Source of the DNA: Streptococcus sp. oral taxon 431
GTDB lineage: Bacteria > Bacillota > Bacilli > Lactobacillales > Streptococcaceae
DNA length: 64,000 nt
Assembly: GCF_023115445.1 (NCBI RefSeq)
Contig: NZ_JALDUI010000001.1
Location: 62,001-126,000 of the forward strand
Direction of reading: 5' to 3'
The position numbers and the translations under genes were made by a program. This document shows positions 55,542 to 64,000 of this stretch, piece by piece (within the stretch, counting starts at the first letter, position 1; every line of letters starts with the position of its first letter). The notes under the pieces were generated by a model. The model saw only the letters and a program-made list of their open reading frames with translations, did no database searches and was not told the DNA's origin.

Positions 55542-55577
55542 AGGTTTAAAACGTAAAATGGAATAATGGGGGTATAT

Positions 55578-56003
55578 ATGACATCAGAGCTAGAAACTAA
55601 AAATGAAGAATGGGTAGAAGTCTTTAAAGGTTTGATTCCTGTAGATAACTATAGATTAAAGGTCTTGTTGACAAATTTGTCAGATGCTCAAGAAATTAGG
55701 CTGATTGGAGAGCAGAACCGTTTTAAATTATCATGTATTTATTATGATGAAGCACGAGTCTTTAGCAGGAAATTGTATTTATCTGCAATTCTGGATAAAG
55801 AGATGTTTAAAAAATTTGAAAAAAATAATTTCCAAAATGTCATTTACGAAGTCAAGAATAGTCAATTAGTGAAGAAACTGGAATACACATCATATTATGA
55901 CCCAGGAACTTTGCATTCACGGCATTATATCATCATAACTCAAGATAGTGTACTGGATATTCTTGTTTCTGCAAATTTGAAATTAAGTATCAGTCAATAC
56001 TAA
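55578..56003 (+). CDS. hypothetical protein, paralogue of the next gene
   Basis: A 141-residue soluble protein with a beta-strand-rich pattern: IRLIGEQNRFKLSCIYYDEARVFSRKLY, then NVIYEVKNSQLVKKL and HYIIITQDSVLDILVSAN. These three blocks line up with LIAYLKDSEKFKFTFTKVWAFRSVYE, YIYEVENAEFGDLV and HFLVDIVSEN of the next protein, so the pair is paralogous. No named family recognised. The ATG at 55578 follows a GGGGGT tract. Confidence 0.55.
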   Translation: MTSELETKNEEWVEVFKGLIPVDNYRLKVLLTNLSDAQEIRLIGEQNRFKLSCIYYDEARVFSRKLYLSAILDKEMFKKFEKNNFQNVIYEVKNSQLVKKLEYTSYYDPGTLHSRHYIIITQDSVLDILVSANLKLSISQY

Positions 56004-56072
56004 AAAATTTGCTAATCAAACATGTATACCACTGTAGTATAATTATCAGACAATAGAACTTGGAGAAATGAT

Positions 56073-56456
56073 ATGGAAAAATGGACGGAAATTAAACCGG
56101 GATTCATCCTTTTTGGTGACTATGGCATCGAGATAAATATAGATGGGGATACTCTAATTGCCTACTTGAAAGATTCAGAAAAATTTAAATTTACCTTTAC
56201 AAAAGTTTGGGCTTTCCGTTCAGTCTACGAAAGTTTAGAATTAATAGATAGTTACTGGGAGCAAGGATTAGCAAAGAACAGACCACTTTATCTGACCAAC
56301 TATATCTATGAAGTCGAGAATGCAGAATTTGGGGACTTGGTCGCTTCTGCAAATATAGTTAATAAAAAGCTCCATCACTACAAATTAATGTCGACGCATT
56401 TTTTAGTGGATATTGTATCTGAAAACGATGTAAAAGTGGAGAAAGTGACTAGCTAG
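56073..56456 (+). CDS. hypothetical protein, paralogue of the preceding gene
   Basis: A 127-residue soluble protein with the same block order as the protein at 55578 and, more weakly, the one at 12117. It starts MEKWTEIKPGFILFGDYG. The AACTTGGAG site precedes the ATG. It is the last gene of the second immunity island; the dnaG promoter begins 38 bases after its stop. Function unknown. Confidence 0.55.
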   Translation: MEKWTEIKPGFILFGDYGIEINIDGDTLIAYLKDSEKFKFTFTKVWAFRSVYESLELIDSYWEQGLAKNRPLYLTNYIYEVENAEFGDLVASANIVNKKLHHYKLMSTHFLVDIVSENDVKVEKVTS

Positions 56457-56493
56457 TTTTATGAAATAGTCTCATGTAAAGTGTATGAAATGG

Positions 56494-56522
56494 TTTACTT
56501 TTTTTCAGAAATAAGCTATACT
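56494..56522 (+). promoter_or_regulatory. dnaG-rpoD promoter
   Basis: TTTACT (56494-56499), a 17-base spacer and TATACT (56517-56522), 38 bases before the dnaG ATG. Confidence 0.75.
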
Positions 56523-56559
56523 AGTTAGAGTAAACTGTGATAAAATGGAGGTATTGTCT

Positions 56560-58320
56560 ATGGTTGACAAGAGACTCATCGAAGAGATCAAAAACAATAC
56601 CAATATTGTCGAAATCATAGGAGAAGTGATTTCTTTACAAAAATCTGGACGGAACTTTTTAGGGCTCTGTCCTTTTCATGGTGAAAAGACCCCTTCCTTT
56701 AACGTGGTCGAAGATAAGCAGTTTTACCACTGTTTTGGTTGTGGTCGTTCTGGAGATGTTTTTAAGTTTATCGAGGAGTATCAGCAAGTAACTTTTGCGG
56801 ATGCGGTGAGGATATTAGCTGAGAGACTTGGGATTCAGATGGCAGCGCCTGTTCAAGGTTCTGTACAGCCTAGGTCGCCCCATCAAAATCTCTACGATAT
56901 GCATGAGAAAGCCGCTCGTTTTTATCATGCCATTCTCATGACGACTAAGATGGGTGAAGAGGCGAGAAACTATCTCTATAAACGTGGCTTAACAGATGAT
57001 GTTCTCAAGCATTTTATGATTGGTTTGGCTCCAGCAGAACGCTCTTATCTCTATCAGCGTTTAGCAGATGATTATAGTGAGAAGGACTTGCTGGATTCAG
57101 GTTTGTTTTATCTATCTGAGAGTAACCAATTCTTTGATACCTTTCATAATCGCATTATGTTTCCTCTTTCAAATGATCAAGGAAAGGTGATTGCCTTTTC
57201 TGGTCGTGTATGGCAAGAGACTGATTCTCAAACTGGAAAGTATAAAAATAGTCGAGCGACGGCAATTTTTAACAAAAGTTACGAATTATATCATTTGGAG
57301 AGGGTAAAAAAAGGATCGGGCAAGGCTCCTGAAATCTACCTGATGGAAGGGTTTATGGATGTCATTGCGGCTTATCGTGCTGGTATTGAAAATGCAGTTG
57401 CTTCTATGGGTACCGCACTGACGAGTGAACATGTGGAGCATCTGAAACGCTTTACCAAAAAAGTGATCGTCACCTATGACGGAGATAAGGCTGGGCAAGC
57501 TGCCACAGCTAAAGCCTTGGACGAGCTTAAAGATATACCTGTCCAAGTAGTCCAGATTCCTGACGCAATGGATCCGGATGAATATTTGCAGAAAAACTCT
57601 CCTCAAGACTTGGCTTATCTCTTAACCAATACACGCATCAGTCCTGTTGAGTTTTACATCCATCATTTCAGACCGGAAAACAGTGAAAATCTACAAGCTC
57701 AAATTGAATTTATAGAGAAAATTGCTCCCTTAATCGCCAAGGAACCCTCTATCACAGCTCAGAATTCCTACATTCACATTTTGACGGATCACTTGCCATC
57801 TTTTGACTATCAGCAAGTCGAACATATTGTCAATGAAAGTCGAGTCAGACAGAGAAAGGAGAAGGTTAAGGAATCCTATAGTCCGAGTCCTATCACCATG
57901 TCTGTTACCAAGCAACTGACAGCAGTGATGAGAGCAGAGGCCCATATCCTCTACCGAATGATGGAACATCCCTTGGTGCTCAATGACTACCGCTTAAGAG
58001 ATGACTTTATCTTTGAAACACCAGAGTTTCAGACCTTGTATGGACTCCTGATTGATAATGGAAGTATCTCGTCTGAGGATTTGGCTCATCAGACCAGAGA
58101 AGTGGAGAGTGCTTGGTATCAAGTCCTAGCCTTAGATTTGCCACCTGAGATGTCCCCTCACGAGTTAGCCGAAGTGGAAGAATCTCGAAAAAGAGCTCTT
58201 TTGAATCAGGAAAATCTGCAAATTAAAAAGAAAGTTCAGGAAGCTAGCCATGTCGGTGATACAGACACCGCATTAGAAGAGCTAGAACGCTTAATTGCCC
58301 AAAAAAGAAGAATGGAGTAA
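56560..58320 (+). CDS. dnaG: DNA primase
   Basis: A 586-residue primase that makes RNA primers for replication. The CHC2 zinc finger is [11 protein letters not shown]...YHCFGCG, the TOPRIM domain has [16 protein letters not shown] and [12 protein letters not shown], and a C-terminal helicase-binding domain follows. The ATG at 56560 lies after TGGAGGT. It precedes rpoD by two bases, the conserved macromolecular-synthesis order. Confidence 0.98.
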   Translation: MVDKRLIEEIKNNTNIVEIIGEVISLQKSGRNFLGLCPFHGEKTPSFNVVEDKQFYHCFGCGRSGDVFKFIEEYQQVTFADAVRILAERLGIQMAAPVQGSVQPRSPHQNLYDMHEKAARFYHAILMTTKMGEEARNYLYKRGLTDDVLKHFMIGLAPAERSYLYQRLADDYSEKDLLDSGLFYLSESNQFFDTFHNRIMFPLSNDQGKVIAFSGRVWQETDSQTGKYKNSRATAIFNKSYELYHLERVKKGSGKAPEIYLMEGFMDVIAAYRAGIENAVASMGTALTSEHVEHLKRFTKKVIVTYDGDKAGQAATAKALDELKDIPVQVVQIPDAMDPDEYLQKNSPQDLAYLLTNTRISPVEFYIHHFRPENSENLQAQIEFIEKIAPLIAKEPSITAQNSYIHILTDHLPSFDYQQVEHIVNESRVRQRKEKVKESYSPSPITMSVTKQLTAVMRAEAHILYRMMEHPLVLNDYRLRDDFIFETPEFQTLYGLLIDNGSISSEDLAHQTREVESAWYQVLALDLPPEMSPHELAEVEESRKRALLNQENLQIKKKVQEASHVGDTDTALEELERLIAQKRRME

Positions 58321-58322
58321 GA

Positions 58323-59432
58323 ATGGCAACAAAACAAAAAGAAGTAACAACCTTTGACGTCCAAGTAGCGGAATTTATTCGCAATCATAAAAAAACTGGT
58401 ACAGCAACAGATGACGAAATCAATAACGCCCTAGTAATTCCCTTCACTTTAGACGTGGAAGGTATTGAGAATCTTTTGCAACGTATTCAAGATGCTGGTA
58501 TCTCAATTACGGACAACGAAGGAAATCCAAGTGCGCGTGTTTTAAGCACTGAGGAAGAACCAGAGTTGACGGATGAAGATTTGATCGGTTCAACCTCTGC
58601 TAAGGTCAATGACCCTGTCCGTATGTACTTGAAGGAAATCGGGGTTGTTCCTCTGCTTACAAATGAAGAGGAAAAAGAGTTGGCCCTTGCTGTTGAAGCG
58701 GGTGATATCGAAGCTAAACAACGCCTTGCAGAAGCGAACCTTCGTTTGGTAGTATCTATCGCTAAACGTTATGTTGGACGTGGAATGCAGTTCCTTGACT
58801 TGATCCAAGAAGGAAACATGGGCTTGATGAAGGCCGTTGATAAATTTGACTACTCTAAAGGGTTCAAATTCTCAACTTATGCGACTTGGTGGATTCGTCA
58901 GGCCATTACTCGTGCCATTGCTGACCAAGCTCGTACCATCCGTATTCCAGTACACATGGTGGAAACCATTAACAAGCTTGTTCGTGAACAACGTAATCTT
59001 CTTCAAGAGTTGGGACAAGATCCAACTCCTGAACAAATCGCTGAACGCATGGATATGACACCTGACAAGGTTCGTGAAATCCTCAAGATTGCCCAAGAGC
59101 CGGTTTCTCTTGAAACACCAATCGGTGAAGAGGACGATAGCCATCTTGGTGACTTTATCGAAGATGAAGTGATTGAAAATCCAGTTGACTACACAACTCG
59201 TATCGTTTTGCGTGAGCAGTTGGATGAAGTCTTGGATACTCTTACAGATCGTGAAGAAAATGTCTTGCGTCTCCGTTTTGGTCTTGATGATGGGAAAATG
59301 CGTACCTTGGAAGATGTTGGTAAAGTCTTCAACGTGACTCGTGAGCGTATCCGTCAGATTGAGGCAAAAGCTTTGAGAAAACTTCGCCAGCCAAGTCGTA
59401 GTAAACCACTCCGCGACTTCATTGAAGATTAA
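58323..59432 (+). CDS. rpoD: RNA polymerase sigma factor RpoD
   Basis: The 369-residue primary sigma factor. Regions 1.2 ([16 protein letters not shown]), 2.3-2.4 ([21 protein letters not shown]), 3 ([13 protein letters not shown]) and 4.2 ([26 protein letters not shown]) are all intact. The short region 1.1 is typical of Firmicutes. It is translated right after dnaG. Confidence 0.98.
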   Translation: MATKQKEVTTFDVQVAEFIRNHKKTGTATDDEINNALVIPFTLDVEGIENLLQRIQDAGISITDNEGNPSARVLSTEEEPELTDEDLIGSTSAKVNDPVRMYLKEIGVVPLLTNEEEKELALAVEAGDIEAKQRLAEANLRLVVSIAKRYVGRGMQFLDLIQEGNMGLMKAVDKFDYSKGFKFSTYATWWIRQAITRAIADQARTIRIPVHMVETINKLVREQRNLLQELGQDPTPEQIAERMDMTPDKVREILKIAQEPVSLETPIGEEDDSHLGDFIEDEVIENPVDYTTRIVLREQLDEVLDTLTDREENVLRLRFGLDDGKMRTLEDVGKVFNVTRERIRQIEAKALRKLRQPSRSKPLRDFIED

Positions 59433-59449
59433 GCTGAAGGAGAGTGAAA

Positions 59450-59779
59450 ATGGCTTATACAGAAGAACAGATTGAAAACATCAAAACACGTATTTTGACA
59501 GCGTTAGAAGAAGTTATTGACCCTGAATTGGGAATTGATATCGTCAATCTAGGCTTGATCTACGAGATTCGTTTTGATGGAGATACAGGTGAGACTGAGA
59601 TTGATATGACGCTAACGACAATGGGATGTCCACTAGCAGATCTCTTAACAGACCAAATCTATGATGCTATGACGGATGTTCCAGAGGTTACTAACGTTGA
59701 AGTAAAATTAGTTTGGTATCCAGCTTGGACAGTTGAGAAAATGAGCCGCTATGCTCGCATTGCATTAGGTATCAAGTAA
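59450..59779 (+). CDS. MIP18/DUF59 family Fe-S assembly protein
   Basis: A 109-residue SufT/PaaD-like protein: EEVIDPELGIDIVNLGLIYEIR and TLTTMGCPLADLLTDQI are the family motifs, with the reactive cysteine in GCP. Relatives support iron-sulphur cluster insertion. The ATG at 59450 follows AAGGAGAG. It sits directly after rpoD, as in pneumococcus. Confidence 0.93.
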   Translation: MAYTEEQIENIKTRILTALEEVIDPELGIDIVNLGLIYEIRFDGDTGETEIDMTLTTMGCPLADLLTDQIYDAMTDVPEVTNVEVKLVWYPAWTVEKMSRYARIALGIK

Positions 59780-59792
59780 ATAAATTATAAAA

Positions 59793-59846
59793 AGAGAAAT
59801 AGTGTTGACGCCAGGAAATTCCCAGCTTTTATACTATCTCTCTTTT
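59793..59846 (+). terminator. long-range hairpin after the DUF59 gene
   Basis: AGAGAAATAGT (59793-59803) pairs with ACTATCTCTCT (59833-59843, one mismatch) and is followed by TTTAA. The loop is about 30 bases and has CCAGGAAATTCCCAG-type internal pairing. It probably ends the dnaG-rpoD unit. Confidence 0.6.
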
Positions 59847-59875
59847 AATTTGCTGATTTTATTTGAAGAAAATGG

Positions 59876-59881
59876 TATAAT
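59876..59881 (+). promoter_or_regulatory. extended -10 promoter directly before cpoA
   Basis: TATAAT at 59876-59881 is preceded by TGG, giving the extended -10 motif TGnTATAAT. The ATG of cpoA starts seven bases later at 59889, so the transcript is expected to begin at or just next to the start codon. No ribosome site fits between them. Confidence 0.65.
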
Positions 59882-59888
59882 GGTTACT

Positions 59889-60932
59889 ATGGAAAAAGAG
59901 AAATTACGCATCAATATGCTAAGTTCAAGTGAAAAGGTAGCTGGTCAAGGTGTGTCTGGTGCTTACCGTGAACTGGTGCAGCTTTTGAAACGAGATGCGA
60001 AAGACCAACTGATAGTAACGGAAAATCTACCGATTGAGGCGGACGTTACTCATTTTCATACGATTGATTTTCCTTATTATCTCTCGACCTTTCAGAAAAA
60101 ACGTTCTGGACGTAAGATTGGCTATGTTCACTTCTTACCTGATACCTTGGAAGGTAGTTTGAAGATTCCATTCTTCTTAAAGGGGATTGTCAAACGCTAT
60201 GTATTTTCTTTTTATGACCGTATGGAGCATCTGGTTGTGGTCAATCCTACTTTCATTGAGGATTTGGTGGCTGCTGGAATTCCACGTGAAAAAGTGACCT
60301 ATATTCCTAACTTTGTTAACAAAGAAAAATGGCATCCGCTTCCTATAGAGCAAGTTGAGCAACTTCGTAAAGATATGGGGATTGATGAGAATCAGTTTGT
60401 AGTCGTTGGTGCAGGTCAGGTTCAGAAGCGTAAAGGAATAGATGACTTTATCACTCTAGCTGAGGAATTACCTGATATCACTTTTATTTGGGCTGGTGGC
60501 TTCTCTTTTGGGGGAATAACCGATGGATATGAACGCTATAAAAAGATTATGGATAATCCTCCAGAAAATCTAATTTTCCCAGGGATTGTTGATCCAGAAC
60601 GGATGAGAGAACTCTATGCCTTGGCTGATCTTTTCTTGCTTCCAAGTTATAACGAGCTCTTTCCAATGACTATTCTAGAAGCTGCGAGTTGTGAAGCACC
60701 CATTATGCTTCGTGATCTAGATCTTTACAAGGTCATTCTCGAAGGAAATTACAGACCAACAAGTGATGTAGAAGAGATGAAAGAGGCTATCTTGGAATAT
60801 CGGGAGCATCCAGAAGAACTAAAAGAATTAAAAGAAAAGGCTAAGGCCATTTCAAGAGAATACTCAGAAGAGCATCTTTTAGAAATATGGCTAAAATTCT
60901 ATCGGGAGCAAGCGGCTTTAGGAAAAAAATGA
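59889..60932 (+). CDS. cpoA: glycolipid glycosyltransferase CpoA
   Basis: A 347-residue GT4-type glycosyltransferase. It has the GT-B donor-binding block VVGAGQVQKRKGIDDF and LADLFLLPSYNELFPMTILEAASCEAPIM with the EX7E-like glutamates. From memory it matches pneumococcal CpoA, which adds the second sugar (galactose) to glucosyl-diacylglycerol to form the membrane glycolipid and lipoteichoic acid anchor. It pairs with the next gene. The frame continues upstream to 59802, but the -10 box lies there, so I start at 59889. Confidence 0.88.
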   Translation: MEKEKLRINMLSSSEKVAGQGVSGAYRELVQLLKRDAKDQLIVTENLPIEADVTHFHTIDFPYYLSTFQKKRSGRKIGYVHFLPDTLEGSLKIPFFLKGIVKRYVFSFYDRMEHLVVVNPTFIEDLVAAGIPREKVTYIPNFVNKEKWHPLPIEQVEQLRKDMGIDENQFVVVGAGQVQKRKGIDDFITLAEELPDITFIWAGGFSFGGITDGYERYKKIMDNPPENLIFPGIVDPERMRELYALADLFLLPSYNELFPMTILEAASCEAPIMLRDLDLYKVILEGNYRPTSDVEEMKEAILEYREHPEELKELKEKAKAISREYSEEHLLEIWLKFYREQAALGKK

Positions 60933-60940
60933 GGTAGTAT

Positions 60941-62257
60941 ATGCGAATTGGATTATTTACAGATACTTATTTCCCACAGGTGTCGGGTGTTGCGACCAGT
61001 ATTCGAACCTTAAAAACAGAACTTGAAAAGCAAGGCCATGCTGTCTTTATCTTTACAACAACAGACAAGGATGTTAATCGTTATGAAGACTGGCAGATTA
61101 TCCGTATCCCTAGTGTTCCTTTCTTTGCCTTTAAGGATCGTCGTTTCGCCTATCGTGGATTTACGAAAGCTCTTGAGATAGCAAAGCAATACAAGCTGGA
61201 TATTATTCATACGCAGACCGAATTTTCTCTTGGTTTATTAGGGATTTGGATAGCGCGTGAGTTGAAAATCCCTGTTATTCATACCTATCATACCCAGTAC
61301 GAAGATTATGTTCACTATATCGCTAAAGGGATGTTGATTCGTCCAGGTATGGTCAGGTATCTTGTAAGAGGCTTCCTTCATGATGTTGATGGTGTGATTT
61401 GTCCGAGTGAAATTGTGCGCGACCTTTTATCTGACTATAAGGTCAAAGTTGAAAAGCGTGTCATTCCTACAGGTATTGAGCTTGCCAAGTTTGAACGTCC
61501 TGAAATTGGACCAGAGCACATCAGTGATCTACGAGATAAACTAGGTATTAAGAAAGACGAAAAGATGCTTCTCAGCCTTTCGAGGGTGTCTTACGAAAAG
61601 AACATTCAAGCTGTTTTGGCAGCACTTCCAGATGTTCTAAAAGAAGAGCAAAATGTTAAATTAGTCGTAGCTGGAGATGGACCTTATCTGGAAAACCTCA
61701 AGGAGCAAGCAGAAGATTTGCAGATTCAGGATTCTGTTATCTTTACAGGTATGATCGCTCCAAGCGAGACAGCACTTTACTATAAGGCGGCTGATTTCTT
61801 CATTTCAGCTTCAACTAGTGAGACGCAAGGCTTGACCTATCTTGAAAGTCTTGCAAGTAAGACTCCGGTAATAGCTCATGGAAATCCTTATCTAGATAAT
61901 TTGATTAGCGATAAGATGTTTGGAACTCTTTATTATGAAGAGAGAGATCTAGCAGGGGCTATTTTAGAAGCTTTAATTGCAACTCCAAAGATGGATGAAA
62001 AACTTTTGGCTGAAAAATTGTATGAAATTTCAGCTGAGAATTTTGCTAAGAGAGTCCATGAGTTTTATTTGGATGCTATCATCTCAAACAATTTTGAAAA
62101 AGAATTAACTCGTGATGAGCCGATGACACAACGGATTTTAAAGACAGTATTTTACTTGCCACAACAGGCAGTTTCAGTTCCAGTCAAAAGTTCTAAACGA
62201 ATGTTAAAAGCATCCAAGAAACAGTTGAATGATTTGAGAGATTATTGGAATGACTAA
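60941..62257 (+). CDS. diacylglycerol glucosyltransferase (GT4)
   Basis: A 438-residue GT4 enzyme. The N-terminus MRIGLFTDTYFPQVSGVATSI and the donor-site parts PTGIELAKFERP, LSLSRVSYEKNIQAVL and SASTSETQGLTYLESLASKTPVIA are typical of alpha-monoglucosyl-diacylglycerol synthases (ALGT-like). Next to cpoA it should supply the first sugar of the glycolipid. A basic C-terminal tail (KSSKRMLKASKKQLNDL) probably contacts the membrane. TGAGGTAG precedes the ATG. Confidence 0.9.
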   Translation: MRIGLFTDTYFPQVSGVATSIRTLKTELEKQGHAVFIFTTTDKDVNRYEDWQIIRIPSVPFFAFKDRRFAYRGFTKALEIAKQYKLDIIHTQTEFSLGLLGIWIARELKIPVIHTYHTQYEDYVHYIAKGMLIRPGMVRYLVRGFLHDVDGVICPSEIVRDLLSDYKVKVEKRVIPTGIELAKFERPEIGPEHISDLRDKLGIKKDEKMLLSLSRVSYEKNIQAVLAALPDVLKEEQNVKLVVAGDGPYLENLKEQAEDLQIQDSVIFTGMIAPSETALYYKAADFFISASTSETQGLTYLESLASKTPVIAHGNPYLDNLISDKMFGTLYYEERDLAGAILEALIATPKMDEKLLAEKLYEISAENFAKRVHEFYLDAIISNNFEKELTRDEPMTQRILKTVFYLPQQAVSVPVKSSKRMLKASKKQLNDLRDYWND

Positions 62258-62283
62258 GGTCTTCGAAGAAAGGAAATGAAGAA

Positions 62284-62475
62284 ATGAAAAAGAAATTTAT
62301 GAGAAGTAGTCGAGATCAAAAAATCGGTGGAGTATGCGCTGGTTTAGCTAATTATTTTGATATTGATCCGACAATCGTACGTGTGATCTGGGGAGTTCTA
62401 GCTTTTTGTTATGGTAGTGGACTGATTGCTTACTTAATTTTATGGGCAATTGCTCCAGTTTCGGAAGAATATTAA
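62284..62475 (+). CDS. PspC-domain small membrane protein
   Basis: A 63-residue PspC-domain protein (phage-shock-type, not the choline-binding PspC): MRSSRDQKIGGVCAGLANYFDIDPTIVRVIW then a membrane segment with GSGLIAYLILWAIAPV. Such proteins take part in envelope-stress responses in other bacteria. AAGGAAATGAAGAA precedes the start. It follows the glycolipid genes by 26 bases. Confidence 0.9.
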   Translation: MKKKFMRSSRDQKIGGVCAGLANYFDIDPTIVRVIWGVLAFCYGSGLIAYLILWAIAPVSEEY

Positions 62476-62505
62476 AAATAGGGAATTATAGAAAAGGAGA
62501 AAATA

Positions 62506-62640
62506 ATGGCATTTGGTGATAATGGAAAACGTAAAAAAACATTTTTTGAGAAATTGACACTATTCGTCGTTTTGATTATGTTGTTTGTAACCTTAGCAGG
62601 TATCTTTGCTACGGCCATTGGTGTATTTAGCAGATTCTAA
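62506..62640 (+). CDS. DUF4044-type small membrane protein
   Basis: A 44-residue protein starting MAFGDNGKRKKTFFEKLTLF, with one membrane helix (VVLIMLFVTLAGIFATAIGVF). This matches my memory of the streptococcal DUF4044 family. AAAAGGAG at 62491-62498 is a strong ribosome site. Function is unknown; its position between PspC and obg is the same as in relatives. Confidence 0.85.
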   Translation: MAFGDNGKRKKTFFEKLTLFVVLIMLFVTLAGIFATAIGVFSRF

Positions 62641-62715
62641 GAAGCTAGAATTTCTAGCAAGTAGTAATAGTTGGTGACTGGGATTTCCCAGCCCTTTTTA
62701 AAGTGAGAAAAGAAT

Positions 62716-64000
62716 ATGAGTATGTTTTTAGATACAGCCAAGATTAAGGTCAAGGCTGGAAATGGTGGCGATGGCATGGTTGCCTTTCGCCGTGAAAAAT
62801 ACGTCCCTAATGGCGGTCCATGGGGAGGTGATGGAGGTCGTGGAGGTAACGTTGTCTTTGTTGTAGATGAAGGTTTACGTACCCTGATGGACTTCCGTTA
62901 CAATCGTCATTTTAAAGCCCAATCGGGTGAAAAAGGGATGACCAAAGGAATGCACGGACGCGGTGCAGAAGACTTGATTGTTCGTGTACCTCAAGGGACA
63001 ACTGTGCGTGATGCTGAGACTGGAAAAGTCATCACTGACTTGATTGAGCACGGCCAAGAGTTTATCGTTGCTCACGGTGGTCGAGGTGGTCGTGGAAATA
63101 TCCGTTTTGCAACACCCAAAAATCCTGCTCCAGAGATCTCTGAGAATGGAGAACCTGGTCAGGAGCGCGAATTACAGTTAGAACTTAAAATTCTTGCTGA
63201 TGTTGGTTTGGTTGGATTCCCTTCAGTTGGAAAATCAACTCTGCTCAGCGTAATTACCTCTGCAAAACCTAAAATTGGTGCCTACCACTTTACAACAATC
63301 GTTCCTAATCTGGGAATGGTCCGTACTCAATCAGGTGAGTCCTTTGCAGTGGCAGACCTTCCTGGTTTGATTGAAGGAGCAAGTCAAGGCGTGGGCTTGG
63401 GAACTCAATTCCTTCGCCATATTGAGCGTACTCGCGTTATCCTTCACATCATCGATATGTCAGCCAGTGAAGGTCGCGATCCTTACGAAGATTATCTAGC
63501 TATTAACAAAGAGTTGGAATCTTACAACCTTCGTCTGATGGAGCGTCCCCAAATCATTGTTGCTAATAAGATGGATATGCCAGAAAGCCAAGAGAATCTT
63601 GAAGAATTCAAGAAAAAATTAGCAGCTAACTATGATGAATTTGAGGATCTTCCAGCCATCTTCCCAATTTCAGGTTTGACCAAACAAGGTTTGGCAACTT
63701 TATTGGATGCAACAGCAGAGCTGCTTGATAAGACGCCAGAATTCCTTCTTTATGACGAGTCAGAAATGGAAGAAGAAGTTTATTATGGCTTTGACGAAGA
63801 AGAAAAACCATTTGAAATTAGTCGTGATGACGATGCAACTTGGGTACTTTCAGGTGAAAAACTCATTAAACTCTTTAACATGACTAACTTTGATCGTGAT
63901 GAGTCTGTCATGAAGTTTGCTCGTCAGTTGCGTGGTATGGGAGTTGATGAAGCTCTCCGTGCCCGTGGTGCCAAGGATGGAGATTTGGTTCGTATCGGTA
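62716..64000 (+). CDS. obg: GTPase ObgE/CgtA (3' end outside window)
   Basis: The first 428 codons of Obg, a ribosome-assembly and stress GTPase. The glycine-rich Obg fold covers residues 1-158 ([28 protein letters not shown]), the G domain has [21 protein letters not shown] and NKMD, and a C-terminal OCT domain begins near residue 360 ([17 protein letters not shown]). The start at 62716 follows GAGAAAAG weakly; an internal ATG is two codons later. The frame is open to the window end, so only the last few residues are missing. Confidence 0.97.
   Translation, partial: MSMFLDTAKIKVKAGNGGDGMVAFRREKYVPNGGPWGGDGGRGGNVVFVVDEGLRTLMDFRYNRHFKAQSGEKGMTKGMHGRGAEDLIVRVPQGTTVRDAETGKVITDLIEHGQEFIVAHGGRGGRGNIRFATPKNPAPEISENGEPGQERELQLELKILADVGLVGFPSVGKSTLLSVITSAKPKIGAYHFTTIVPNLGMVRTQSGESFAVADLPGLIEGASQGVGLGTQFLRHIERTRVILHIIDMSASEGRDPYEDYLAINKELESYNLRLMERPQIIVANKMDMPESQENLEEFKKKLAANYDEFEDLPAIFPISGLTKQGLATLLDATAELLDKTPEFLLYDESEMEEEVYYGFDEEEKPFEISRDDDATWVLSGEKLIKLFNMTNFDRDESVMKFARQLRGMGVDEALRARGAKDGDLVRIG

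Noticed and set aside
59802-59888. N-terminal extension of CpoA up to 59802
   Set aside because: The extension covers the terminator-like hairpin and the -10 box, and the conserved protein begins near 59889.

Overview
The window is chromosomal DNA from a low-GC streptococcus, most likely of the mitis group (mitis/oralis/infantis-like). Evidence: pneumococcal-type BOX repeats, a full set of mitis-group housekeeping genes (pavA/rqcH, pmrA, coiA, prsA, trpXYZ, cpoA), streptococcal TipC-type immunity genes, and a sortase-anchored LPNTG protein. The protein sequences look close to, but distinct from, those I remember from S. pneumoniae. Blocks that are collinear with pneumococcus sit next to each other in a different order, so this is a rearranged relative. 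Species is an inference.

Layout. 1-4.3 kb: 3' end of uvrB, an integral-membrane acyltransferase, a degraded copy plus intact copy of a small membrane-protein family, and a NUDIX hydrolase. 4.3-5.4 kb (minus): niaR-niaX with a palindromic operator at the promoter. 5.7-6.9 kb: rplJ-rplL behind an L10 leader. 7.0-13.3 kb: an AT-rich accessory island of orphan immunity genes (DUF2185/Imm33, barstar-like, SUKH, DUF443, Imm70 and unknowns), with no toxin or secretion gene and decayed sequence between genes. 13.3-17.2 kb: Gly T-box, glyQ, a hairpin-rich spacer, glyS, a DUF896 gene. 17.2-21.9 kb: a flavin redox cluster (two FMN reductases, apbE, divergent nox with a cre site); one reductase ends in two tandem flavinylation-like motifs. 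22.1-24.7 kb (minus): yitT-type gene and pavA/rqcH.

24.8-33.5 kb: a long plus-strand housekeeping run, ybeY-dgkA-era-mutM-coaE-pmrA-rpmG-secG, a BOX-like repeat, then rnr-smpB-tehB. 33.7-34.9 kb: an orphan CARF/DUF1887 (Card1/Can2-like) nuclease gene, set between tehB and the competence gene coiA. 35-39.5 kb: coiA-pepF-O-methyltransferase-prsA. 39.5-42.7 kb: an XRE regulator divergent from a large SEC10/PgrA-type LPNTG surface protein. 42.9-50.1 kb: ftsW, ppc, then a Trp T-box and a tiny Trp-containing ORF in front of the trpXYZ transporter.

50.3-56.5 kb: a second orphan immunity island (three TipC-family genes, ankyrin protein, second DUF2185/Imm33, several unknowns and remnants). 56.5-64 kb: dnaG-rpoD-DUF59, cpoA and a second glycolipid glycosyltransferase, PspC and DUF4044 small membrane proteins, and the 5' part of obg, cut by the window end.

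The most interesting items are the CARF nuclease with no CRISPR locus in view, the reductase carrying two candidate flavinylation sites beside apbE, and the two immunity islands that share paralogous families 43-47 kb apart.
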